In this document: positions 7,360 through 14,995 of the stretch, piece after piece
Position numbering within the stretch: the first letter of the stretch is position 1
Layout of the letters: each line of letters opens with the position of its first letter
NCBI GenBank assembly: GCA_964419225.1
Contig: CAYQPF010000124.1
Location: forward strand, 1 to 15,052
Length of the DNA stretch: 15,052 nt
Source of the DNA: CAYQPF01 sp964419225
GTDB lineage: Bacteria; Cloacimonadota; Cloacimonadia; Cloacimonadales; CAYQPF01
Direction: 5' to 3'
Made by a program: the position numbers and the translations under genes
The notes under the pieces: model-generated
What the model was told of the DNA's origin: nothing
Databases searched by the model: none
What the model saw: only the letters and a program-made list of their open reading frames with translations

Positions 7360-8397
7360 ATGAAGTTAGATAATTTTAAAGCAGTTGATTTTTTCTGTGG
7401 AGGTGGTGGCATGTCTTATGGTCTTCATTTGGCAGGGATTAATGTTATTGCAGGTATAGATATTGATGTGTCCTGTAAAGAGACCTATGAGTATAACAAC
7501 CCAAATTCACAATTCCTTCAAAAAGATATTACGAAACTCAAGACTACAGATTTACTGAATTTAATAGAACAAAACGATGATAAACTTATTTTTGCTGGAT
7601 GTAGTCCATGTCAATATTGGAGTATTTTAAATACAAACAAAACTAAAGCTGATAAATCGAAAAACCTTATTGAAGACTTTCAAAGATTTATTGAATTTTA
7701 TAATCCTGGCTTTGTTATTGTTGAAAATGTTCCCGGAATACTGAAAAAGCAAGAAAGTGCTTTACATGCATTTTTAGACTTTTTAGACTGCCGTGGCTAT
7801 AGAGGAGAGTACAAAATAATCAATATGAATGATTATGGAGTCCCTCAAAATAGAAAAAGATTTTCTTTGATTTATTCAAGAGTATGGCCAGATATAAAAC
7901 TACCTGCCAAAGAAATAAAAAAATTGATTGTTTCAGATTTTATTGGAGAAAAAAACGGTTTCAAGAAAATTGAAGCAAAATATAGAGATGACAGTGAGTT
8001 GATGCATTGGACTGCTAATTTATCTGAAAAAAATATCCGAAGATTACAACAAACTCCAATGAATGGAGGAACTGATAAAAATTGGAATGAGGACTTGATT
8101 TTACCATCAAGAAAGAACAAAAAAGTATTTACTGATGTTTATGGAAGGATAAGCTGGAACAAACCAGCTCCAACGATTACAACAAAATTCACTAGTTTAT
8201 CTAATGGACGTTTTGGCCATCCTGAGGAAAACAGAGCTTTATCACTTAGAGAAGGTGCCGTTTTGCAAACATTTCCTAAGGACTATAAGTTTCTTTCAGT
8301 TTCGTTAGGAAAGATAGCTAAAATGATAGGCAATGCAGTTCCTCCTCAATATGCAAAGTTGTTAGGGGAAACGATTATTTCATCTACTAAGAGTTAA
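7360..8397 (+). CDS. DNA (cytosine-5-)-methyltransferase
   Basis: The 345-residue protein transfers a methyl group from S-adenosylmethionine to C5 of cytosine in a specific DNA site. All the main family motifs are present in order: motif I VDFFCGGGGMSYGL (9-22), motif IV SPCQ with catalytic Cys84, motif VI ENV (122-124), motif VIII QNRKRF (163-168), motif IX RALSLREGAVLQTFP (~290-305) and motif X GNAVPP (324-329). The target-recognition segment is short, roughly 170-260; its site cannot be read from sequence. The start is ATG 7360, with AAGGA six bases upstream; GTG 7339 would add seven residues with no ribosome-binding site. It is the first gene of a three-gene operon, 12 bases before the next. 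No restriction endonuclease follows, so it is either a self-marking enzyme for an unusual system or a solitary methylase. Confidence 0.95.
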   Translation: MKLDNFKAVDFFCGGGGMSYGLHLAGINVIAGIDIDVSCKETYEYNNPNSQFLQKDITKLKTTDLLNLIEQNDDKLIFAGCSPCQYWSILNTNKTKADKSKNLIEDFQRFIEFYNPGFVIVENVPGILKKQESALHAFLDFLDCRGYRGEYKIINMNDYGVPQNRKRFSLIYSRVWPDIKLPAKEIKKLIVSDFIGEKNGFKKIEAKYRDDSELMHWTANLSEKNIRRLQQTPMNGGTDKNWNEDLILPSRKNKKVFTDVYGRISWNKPAPTITTKFTSLSNGRFGHPEENRALSLREGAVLQTFPKDYKFLSVSLGKIAKMIGNAVPPQYAKLLGETIISSTKS

Positions 8398-8409
8398 ATA
8401 GGGAAAATT

Positions 8410-11382
8410 ATGTCAAAATTTAAAGCTAGAGCAAGAGCTCTAGATATGCTCGGAAGACAACAAATAGCCGGAATCCCAACTGCGATTAGTGAGTTGTTTA
8501 AAAATGCTCACGATGCTTATGCTGATAATGCTGAAATTGATTATTTTAGAACAAACAATATATTTGTTTTAAGAGATGATGGATTTGGAATGACCAAGTC
8601 TGATTTTGAAGATAAATGGCTCATTTTAGGTACAGAAAGTAAATTCAATAAAGAGGAAGTTGATTCATATCCTGCTTATTTAAATAAACCACCCAGACCT
8701 ATTATGGGAGAAAAAGGAATTGGACGGTTATCTATAGCATCCATTGGTCCTCAGGTTTTAGTTGTAACAAGAGCCCTTAGATCAGATGGTCTTAGCAATA
8801 CTTTCGTTGCTCTAATTAATTGGACAATTTTCGAACTTCCTGGTCTTGATTTAGATGATATAATAATTCCTACAATTGAAATACAGGGTGGGACAATTCC
8901 AGATGAAGAAACAATTAAGCAGTTGAAGGTTGAGTTTGCCGATAATGTGAAAAGATGTTATGAAAGAAAAAAAATAAATAATACACAATGTAAAAGAATA
9001 CTTGAAGAACTAAATAGTTTTACAATTATTCCAAGGGATATGTTTCAAGAAGACACAATAGGACCTTGTCTTTTTAACGACGGTCATGGTACTCATTTTT
9101 TTATCCAACCTGCTAACGAAATGTTAAAACAAGATATTGATGGTTATTCTGAAACTAATAAATACAAAACAGCTCCCTTATTTAAATCACTTTTAGGATT
9201 TTCTAATACAATGATACCTAACACAAATGATCCTGTTATTAATTTTGCATTTAGAGATTATAAAGACGATGATGAAGAAGCTGAAGATTTATTCAAAAAG
9301 TACGAATTTTTTACTCCAGAGGATTTTGTGTTAGCAGACCATCATTTTCTTGGAGAATTTGATGAATATGGTAATTTCGAAGGAAGTGTATCCTTGTATA
9401 ATGAGAAGCCATTTATTCATCCTATTCATTGGGAAAAGGCAAACAAAAAAACGGAATGTGGGCCCTTTAAAATTAAAATAGCTTATATGCAAGGAAAATT
9501 ATCCCAAAGTAAAATTACACCAGAAGATCATAATAAATTGAAGGAAAAGACAAATAAAATAGGTGGGCTATATATTTATAGGAATAATATCAGAGTCTTG
9601 CCATATGGTGATAGTGATTATGATTTTCTTGATATCGAGTTGAAGAGAAATCTTAGTGCGTCTTATTATTATTTTTCGTATCGTAGGATAATTGGAGCAG
9701 TATTAATTGATAAGGAAAAAAACTCTAACCTGATCGAAAAAGCAGGAAGAGAGGGCTTTATAGAAAACAAAGCTTATAAGCAATTTAAAGATATTTTGCA
9801 GAGTTTTTTTGAACATCTGGTAGCAGATTTTTTTAGAGAAAATTCTAAAGACTTAGTCACTGATATATGGATTAAGCAACGTGAAGAATTACAGCAACTG
9901 TATGAATTGAAAAAAAAAGAAGACGAAAAAAAAAGGAAGAAAAAGAGAGAATTTGAAGACAATTTGTTTGAAATTAGGTCATTGCTTGATTATCAAATAG
10001 TTAGTACGAGGGTTAATAATACCCTAAACAAATATGAAGCTAAGTTGATTAATTTAAATAAAAAAGGAACGGATGAGATTGTTTTAGAATTTATTAACTC
10101 AGAATCTGAAGTACGTAATGATCTTAAGACAATTAAAAAAGATATTTATCTTGCAAAGCCATCAAACATTTCAATCGGGAAGATTAATTCTGCTATTTAT
10201 GATGATTATCTAATCGAGTATCAGAATATAAATAAAAACATATTTTTACCAGCAGAGCAGAAAATAAACGAATTAACAGAATTATATTCTGGACTTTTGA
10301 AAAACAAAATTAGCAGAAAAAAACGTTTAGAAGCAGCGATAAGTGAGATATCTAAGGAAGTAAAAGAGTCTTCAAGAAAAGAAGCAAATGAAACAGAACA
10401 AAGCGTTAAAAAATTTAATCAAGATGTTATTGACTTAACAAAAATGATTTTGAAAGAAACACGAGATAATATTGAAAATATAAAAAAAGAACTTTCACAA
10501 ATCGCTGAAGACGAAATGAGTGATGAAGAGTTTGTGAATCAAAGAATAAAATTGGAAACTGACTTAATAGAAGAATCTGACAAAAAGAGAAGTATCCTTA
10601 TTGCTATTAGAGACCAAATTCAACAAATTAGCTTTGACGGAAGCTCCTTAGTAATTCAGAAAATGAACGAAGACGAAAAAGAAGACTTAAAAGAGAAAGT
10701 TGAGAACGATATATCTTTAGTCCAAACAGGAATGGCCATAGGTATTATTCAGCATGAGTTTAATCATACTGTTATAGATATAAGGAAAAATGTTAGAAAT
10801 TTGAAATCATGGGCTGATCTTAATCCAGAAACGGGACTTGATAGATTGTATTCAAATATTAAATACAATTTTGATCACTTAGACAGCTATTTGTCTATGT
10901 TCACACCACTTGAAAGAAGATTAAATAGAAAGAAAGCAGTATTAGTAGGACATGATATTGCTAAATACTTGTCTGATCTGTTTGAAGTTAGATTAGCGAG
11001 ACATAACATAAAGTTGAAGGTTTATAAGAGTTTTAAGACTTTAGTTTTGAATTGTTTTCCTTCTACTTTTTATCCAGTTTTTATTAACATTGTTGATAAT
11101 GCAATATTTTGGTTAAAAAACTACAGAGTTGGTGGGGATAAGATAGTATTATTACATGTTGAAAATGAAACTATTCGCATATCAAATAATGGCTTACCAC
11201 TAAACCCCATTGATAAAAGTTCATTGTTTGAATATGGGTATAGTAAAAAACCTGGTGGGCATGGCATGGGGTTATATATCTCTCGAGAAGTTCTGAAAAA
11301 AGAAGGATATTCTATAGATGTTCTATTGAATGAGTATGAAGACTTTAATGTTACCTTTGAGATAAAAAGGAGTAAAATATGA
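8410..11382 (+). CDS. Double-GHKL protein: N-terminal Hsp90/MORC-like ATPase fused to a histidine-kinase-like module
   Basis: The 990-residue protein is predicted cytoplasmic, with no membrane segment. Residues ~10-110 hold a GHKL ATP site: ISELFKNAHDAYA (Glu28, Asn32), DDGFGM (56-61) and GEKGIGRLS (100-108). A segment around 385-430 (IYRNNIRVLPYG..DYDFLDIE) matches the second domain of Hsp90/MORC-like ATPases. Long charged coiled coils cover ~490-530 and ~570-770. GIIQHEFNH follows, with His782 as candidate phosphoacceptor, then a second GHKL site: FINIVDNA (891-898), ISNNGLP (924-930) and GGHGMGL (949-955). The usual Asp of the second motif is Asn there. From memory, histidine-kinase-like domains with an HEF signature have been placed in predicted conflict systems beside divergent receivers; unverified. 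AGGGA precedes the ATG by five bases, and its TGA overlaps the next ATG. It probably couples sensing to phosphotransfer to the downstream receiver protein. Confidence 0.85.
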   Translation: MSKFKARARALDMLGRQQIAGIPTAISELFKNAHDAYADNAEIDYFRTNNIFVLRDDGFGMTKSDFEDKWLILGTESKFNKEEVDSYPAYLNKPPRPIMGEKGIGRLSIASIGPQVLVVTRALRSDGLSNTFVALINWTIFELPGLDLDDIIIPTIEIQGGTIPDEETIKQLKVEFADNVKRCYERKKINNTQCKRILEELNSFTIIPRDMFQEDTIGPCLFNDGHGTHFFIQPANEMLKQDIDGYSETNKYKTAPLFKSLLGFSNTMIPNTNDPVINFAFRDYKDDDEEAEDLFKKYEFFTPEDFVLADHHFLGEFDEYGNFEGSVSLYNEKPFIHPIHWEKANKKTECGPFKIKIAYMQGKLSQSKITPEDHNKLKEKTNKIGGLYIYRNNIRVLPYGDSDYDFLDIELKRNLSASYYYFSYRRIIGAVLIDKEKNSNLIEKAGREGFIENKAYKQFKDILQSFFEHLVADFFRENSKDLVTDIWIKQREELQQLYELKKKEDEKKRKKKREFEDNLFEIRSLLDYQIVSTRVNNTLNKYEAKLINLNKKGTDEIVLEFINSESEVRNDLKTIKKDIYLAKPSNISIGKINSAIYDDYLIEYQNINKNIFLPAEQKINELTELYSGLLKNKISRKKRLEAAISEISKEVKESSRKEANETEQSVKKFNQDVIDLTKMILKETRDNIENIKKELSQIAEDEMSDEEFVNQRIKLETDLIEESDKKRSILIAIRDQIQQISFDGSSLVIQKMNEDEKEDLKEKVENDISLVQTGMAIGIIQHEFNHTVIDIRKNVRNLKSWADLNPETGLDRLYSNIKYNFDHLDSYLSMFTPLERRLNRKKAVLVGHDIAKYLSDLFEVRLARHNIKLKVYKSFKTLVLNCFPSTFYPVFINIVDNAIFWLKNYRVGGDKIVLLHVENETIRISNNGLPLNPIDKSSLFEYGYSKKPGGHGMGLYISREVLKKEGYSIDVLLNEYEDFNVTFEIKRSKI

Positions 11383-13004
11383 GTGTTGCTTTTAATGAAT
11401 ATTCAAAAATTGTAGTGGAAAACTTCATAAATAATATACTATTTATTGATGATATGGCTTTTCAATATAGTGAAGTAAAGGCTCAAAAAGTTCAGAATAA
11501 TTCTGGCATTACTAATAGTCTCATTAAATCAGTGAAACATGGGAACATAAACGAAGTTGAGAAGAGTATGGAGACTTCGCAAAAAGTTCATCAACTTGAC
11601 GTTGTTGGTCTTACCAGAACATTTTCTGAATTAGGAATTTTAACATCCTTTTTTGATAAATTATTATTGAAGGAGAAAGAAAGGAAATTAGTTCATAAGG
11701 CAGATATTGTAGTTTTAGATTGGAATTTTGCAGAGATCCTTAATAATGCTGAAAAAGAAAGCAATGATAATTCCCAAATTTTGGATTTCATAAAAGAAGT
11801 ATTAGACGAAACAAAAGAGCCCAAATTGAAATTAATTGTAATCTATACAGCAGAAAAAGATTTAGACGAAATTATTAATTCATTAGGTAAGCATCTAAAC
11901 ATTGATCCATTAGACAATAAAATAATAAAGGATAAAACAAAAATTATAATTTATGATAAAACAAAACAACCTAACGAATTCCGTGACAAATGTATTGAAG
12001 AATTTTCTTTATTAGTTTCTGGATTGGTTTCCAATTTTGCTTTAAAGGCAATAACCGAAATAAGAGACAACACGTCTGTACTTTTAGGTATTTATAGAGC
12101 AGAATTAGATCCGGCATTTTTATCTCACCGTGCTTTACTTCCCAATCCAGAAGATGCATCTGAATTATTGAAATCTGTATTTTCAGAATCATTAAAAAGT
12201 TTTTTTGATTACTCAACTATTAATAGTGCTACAGATATCGAACAAATTGAATCATATTTAAATTCTTGTAAAAACTTTAGAAAGGATTCATTGGAAACTA
12301 TAAAAAACGATAACTCAACCTCAATAAGCCTTCCAATAACAAATGAGAATAGAGTTGACTGGCAAAAAGGAGGACTTGAATGGTTTGAAAATAATGATAA
12401 TGGGTTATCTGCCAAAAATAAAAAAATAATAAAGAAGGATTTACACAAAATCTTAACTCCTGTCTATACATCTACAAGATTTGGAAATAGTGATAAATTT
12501 GATGCTGACGCTGAATTTGCAATAATAAGCCATCAGAAGAGTATTTTAACAATAAGTGAAACAACTCCTGTTTTGTCACTTGGCTCTATAATTAAGAGTT
12601 CTGAAGGAAAGTTCTTTTTGTGTATTCAGCAAAAATGTGATTGCATTATTCGAAATAGCACAGATACCAATAGAGCTTTTTTATTTCTTCCGTTAATAGA
12701 AGATGATTCAAACTTTAGTATTATTTGTAAGTGGAATAATAAAATGTATAAATTGAAACCTTGTTCAAAAAGTTATGAAATAAAGATTATACCTTTTGAA
12801 AAAACTGATGAATTAGGATTAGTAATAGCAACAAAATTAAAAGAAAACGAGTATTACTTTGAATCTACGGACCAAAGTAGGTATATGTGGGTTTGTGATT
12901 TAAAAGAACTACATGCTCAGAGACTTGTAAATGTTTATTCTTCAAACCTAACCCGTGTTGGATTGGATGAATCAGAATGGCTAAGAAGATATGGAACAAT
13001 CTGA
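11379..13004 (+). CDS. Divergent response-regulator receiver protein with unknown C-terminal half
   Basis: The 541-residue protein begins with a receiver-like fold: ILFIDD (acidic pair Asp24-Asp25), VVLDW with candidate phosphoacceptor Asp114, VIYTAE with Thr157, and IIIYDK with Lys194. The 90 residues between the acidic pair and Asp114 are about twice the usual distance, so an insertion of roughly 45 residues (~30-75) is likely. Residues ~230-541 match no DNA-binding or nuclease domain I recognise; notable parts are FFLCIQQKCDCIIRN and the C-terminal HAQRLVN..SSNLTRVGLDESEWLRRYG. The start codon overlaps the kinase-like gene's stop (ATGA), with AAGGAG six bases before it, so the two are translationally coupled. 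It is probably the phosphorylation target of the upstream protein, and its C-terminal half the effector or a bridge to one. A degenerate, non-phosphorylated receiver is possible. Confidence 0.75.
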   Translation: MSVAFNEYSKIVVENFINNILFIDDMAFQYSEVKAQKVQNNSGITNSLIKSVKHGNINEVEKSMETSQKVHQLDVVGLTRTFSELGILTSFFDKLLLKEKERKLVHKADIVVLDWNFAEILNNAEKESNDNSQILDFIKEVLDETKEPKLKLIVIYTAEKDLDEIINSLGKHLNIDPLDNKIIKDKTKIIIYDKTKQPNEFRDKCIEEFSLLVSGLVSNFALKAITEIRDNTSVLLGIYRAELDPAFLSHRALLPNPEDASELLKSVFSESLKSFFDYSTINSATDIEQIESYLNSCKNFRKDSLETIKNDNSTSISLPITNENRVDWQKGGLEWFENNDNGLSAKNKKIIKKDLHKILTPVYTSTRFGNSDKFDADAEFAIISHQKSILTISETTPVLSLGSIIKSSEGKFFLCIQQKCDCIIRNSTDTNRAFLFLPLIEDDSNFSIICKWNNKMYKLKPCSKSYEIKIIPFEKTDELGLVIATKLKENEYYFESTDQSRYMWVCDLKELHAQRLVNVYSSNLTRVGLDESEWLRRYGTI

Positions 13005-13181
13005 TAGTATTATTTATCTTCACATTAGGCTCAAATAAAAGATTACATAATAAATAAACAACTTTAAGGATATTATCTATCACCAATCTTTTCTCTCCTA
13101 GCCTTCAATCCTCCTATCTCCCTCAACGGTATTTCCTCGATCAAAGCAATAATCCCCGTAGTTCGGATATAAGACTAACGG
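13005..13181. other. Post-operon spacer, no clear terminator; possible short minus-strand gene relic
   Basis: No convincing stem with a T-run follows the operon. On the minus strand, codons between a TAG (13177-13175) and a TAA (13075-13073) give about 33 residues ending in ALIEEIPLREIGGLKARREK.IGDR, protein-like but without a start. It could be a relic of a gene lost when the flanking repeats arose, or chance. Confidence 0.3.
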
Positions 13182-13211
13182 AACAAGGACTTACACAGAC
13201 TAACACGGACG
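13182..13211 (-). repeat. Phased short repeat, exact 10-bp period
   Basis: On the minus strand the units are CGTCCGTGTT, AGTCTGTGTA and AGTCCTTGTT. They closely resemble the four units at 6955-6994, which lie on the other side of the operon and in the opposite orientation. Confidence 0.6.
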
Positions 13212-13309
13212 AGATCTGTGGATAGACAGGATCAACCTAGTTGTAAGTTGTTAATTATTAGTTATTAGTGTAGGAGAGGAAGAAAGCTTTGTTGCTTCTC
13301 ATTGGGAGA

Positions 13310-13326
13310 TTGGGTAGCCTGCCCAA
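13310..13326. repeat. Hairpin TTGGG / CCCAA
   Basis: Five-base arms enclose TAGCCTG, just before the first composite repeat copy. There is no T-run, so a terminator is not supported. Confidence 0.4.
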
Positions 13327-13350
13327 TTAATTAAAGTAGAAGAAGAGAAT

Positions 13351-13814
13351 CCCCTTTCGCATAATTCGCACAATTCGTGGTAAAAATCTCTTGAAGCACC
13401 GCTTTTCTGGACGTTTAACCGCTAATTATACGAATTTAACGAATTAGAGAGAAGAAACAACTTTGTGTTAGGAGAAAGTATGTCACACACCTCCCCGCTA
13501 AAGAGGTATGGGCATAATGGCTTTGGAAATTTTCAGGAGCTTTGTGGGAAGTAGGAGTTGGGCTAAAGCCCTGGGGGGGGGATTGTGGATAATTATTTAT
13601 TCACCAGGCTGAAGCCAGGTGCTATTGAATATGGTATTTTGATGAAATTACAACCTGAAGGTTGTTTAATTTGAATTATCTCCATACCTCTAAAGCCGTA
13701 ATCTTATAGAGGAGAATTAGGATACAGTATTTTACACAATATTTGTAAGCATACACTTAAAAGGTCTATCCCTGATCAGTGCTAATCAGTGACGATCAGT
13801 GGCTAAATATCTCT
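13351..13814 (+). repeat. Composite intergenic repeat, copy A
   Basis: The first part (13351-13504) aligns with 13831-13980 and shares the string ctaattatacgaatttaacg. The last part (13708-13814) aligns with 13994-14104. Near its start are three 9-bp units TTTCGCATA, ATTCGCACA, ATTCGTGGT (13355-13381). Near its end are three 10-bp units GATCAGTGCT, AATCAGTGAC, GATCAGTGGC (13774-13803). Both phased blocks run into similar tails: ggtaaaaatctc in the first and ggctaaatatctc in the second. About 190 bases between the two parts (to 13707) are absent from copy B and hold hairpins. No gene is seen. Confidence 0.75.
13560..13665. repeat. Small hairpins and a G9 run inside copy A
   Basis: GGGCT-AA-AGCCC (13560-13571) is followed by nine Gs (13573-13581). 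CACC-A-GGC-TGAA-GCC-A-GGTG (13602-13621) and ACAACC-TGAA-GGTTGT (13650-13665) follow. The TGAA loops match the CGAA/GAA-loop hairpins at 6855-6941. This is the stretch missing from copy B. Confidence 0.55.
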
Positions 13815-13830
13815 AAAAAAAGAAGTTTTT

Positions 13831-14104
13831 CCCATTCGCTTCATTCGCACAATTCGCGGTAAATATCTCCTGAAGCAAACCTTTTCCGGATATTTAACCA
13901 CTAATTATACGAATTTAACGAAGTAGAGAGAAGAAATAACTTTGTGTTAGGAGAAGGTTCAACACACCTCCCGGCTGAAGCCGTACTCCTCTCAAGAGGA
14001 GAATTGAAATGATAGTTTTTGACACAATATTTGGATGCATACAACCAAAAATATCTATCTCTGATCAGTGCTAATCAGTGACGATCAGTGGCTAAATATC
14101 TCTC
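13831..14104 (+). repeat. Composite intergenic repeat, copy B
   Basis: This is a second, shorter copy of 13351-13814, displaced by 479 bases in its first part and 289 in its last. It has 9-bp units ATTCGCTTC, ATTCGCACA, ATTCGCGGT (13834-13860) and the same three 10-bp units as copy A, identical over 30 bases (14063-14092). At 13972-14001 it carries CGGC-TGAA-GCCG followed by CTCCTCT-CA-AGAGGAG. No gene is seen. Confidence 0.75.
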
Positions 14105-14111
14105 TTCTCTA

Positions 14112-14138
14112 ATTTGTGCATTTCGTGCAATTTTGTAT
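14112..14138 (+). repeat. Degenerate phased repeat, 9-bp period
   Basis: The units are ATTTGTGCA, TTTCGTGCA and ATTTTGTAT, a decayed member of the 9-bp class in the two composite copies. It ends 19 bases before the aqpZ -35 element. Confidence 0.4.
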
Positions 14139-14157
14139 ATCAATTTTGAAATTTAAT

Positions 14158-14186
14158 TTGACATGATTTGCTTTATTCATTAGATT
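14158..14186 (+). promoter_or_regulatory. Promoter of aqpZ
   Basis: TTGACA (14158-14163), a 17-base spacer and TAGATT (14181-14186) form a standard housekeeping-type promoter. Transcription would start near 14193, giving a leader of about 44 bases before ATG 14237. Confidence 0.6.
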
Positions 14187-14236
14187 CTGCACAATTGTTT
14201 GCAAAACAATTAATTAAATTTACGAAAGGAGGAAAA

Positions 14237-14914
14237 ATGAAAAAATCTTTAGCTGAATTTCTTGGTACATTTTGGCTTGTTCTGGGTGGTTGTGGAAGTG
14301 CAGTCTTGGCAGCAACATTCCCTGATGTGGGCATTGGACTTGTCGGAGTTTCTCTGGCATTTGGTTTGACAGTTCTGACAATTGCCTATTCTCTTGGTCA
14401 TATTTCAGGGGCTCATCTCAACCCGGCAGTAACTTTGGGCTTATGGGCCGGTGGAAGAATTCCTGCTAAAGAAATTCTTCCTTACATGATTGCTCAAGTA
14501 TTAGGCGGAATTGCAGCAGCTTCCGTTCTCTTTGTCATTGTAACAGGAAATGGTTCTGCAATAGGTAACTTTGCAGCAAATGGATTTGGAGAGCATTCTC
14601 CAGGTAATTACTCCATGTTGGCAGCAATAGTAACTGAATTCGTTATGACTTTTATGTTCTTAATTATAATTCTCGGTGCTACCGATGAAAAAGCACCGAA
14701 AGGTTTTGCGGGTATTGCTATAGGTCTTGCTCTGACTCTTATTCATCTGATTAGCATTCCAGTGACCAATACATCTGTTAACCCTGCCAGAAGTATTAGT
14801 CAGGCATTATTTGTCGGCGATTGGGCTTTATCCCAATTATGGCTTTTCATATTGATCCCAATACTGGGTGCACTTGCTGCTGGTCTTGTTTATCAATATC
14901 TGAAAAAAGACTAA
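14237..14914 (+). CDS. aqpZ: Aquaporin Z, water channel
   Basis: The 225-residue inner-membrane protein has six membrane helices and two half-helices carrying the NPA motifs (Asn62-Pro63-Ala64 and Asn182-Pro183-Ala184, followed by Arg185). Its LIHLISIPVTNTSVNPARS stretch is the same as I recall from E. coli AqpZ. The four selectivity-filter positions of that protein are all kept (Phe42, His170, Thr179, Arg185), which indicates water rather than glycerol transport. Length is close to the family's usual ~230. The start is ATG 14237, because AAAGGAGG lies four bases before it; an upstream TTG at 14168 in the same frame has no such site and would add a non-conserved 23-residue tail. The gene has its own promoter and terminator and is probably a single-gene unit. 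Confidence 0.96.
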   Translation: MKKSLAEFLGTFWLVLGGCGSAVLAATFPDVGIGLVGVSLAFGLTVLTIAYSLGHISGAHLNPAVTLGLWAGGRIPAKEILPYMIAQVLGGIAAASVLFVIVTGNGSAIGNFAANGFGEHSPGNYSMLAAIVTEFVMTFMFLIIILGATDEKAPKGFAGIAIGLALTLIHLISIPVTNTSVNPARSISQALFVGDWALSQLWLFILIPILGALAAGLVYQYLKKD

Positions 14915-14940
14915 CCTTAGCTAAATAAGTTATTTCTTAC

Positions 14941-14968
14941 AAGGGCAGAAACATCTCTGCCCTTTTTT
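14941..14968 (+). terminator. Rho-independent terminator of aqpZ
   Basis: A perfect 9-bp stem (AAGGGCAGA / TCTGCCCTT) with a 6-base loop is followed by a run of Ts (14963-14968). It starts 26 bases after the aqpZ stop codon. Confidence 0.92.
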
Positions 14969-14995
14969 GCATTCCTATCCCCCCTTATCGTCCCC

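Noticed and set aside
7872..8120. Minus-strand ORFs inside the operon (also 9774-9962, 11971-12216, 12209-12448, 12865-13086)
   Set aside because: All lie antisense to well-supported genes; their low-complexity, F/S/I/L-rich translations are what antisense of A+T-rich coding DNA gives.
13480..13554. 24-codon ORF with AGGAG upstream in copy A
   Set aside because: The paralogous copy B lacks the ATG and the frame, so it is repeat sequence and not a conserved gene.
13774..14092. CRISPR-like array
   Set aside because: The repeated units are 9-10 bp without spacers, the blocks are hundreds of bases apart, and no cas gene is present.
14168..14236. TTG start adding 23 residues to AqpZ
   Set aside because: AAAGGAGG directly precedes ATG 14237. 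The -10 element at 14181-14186 would lie inside the longer version.
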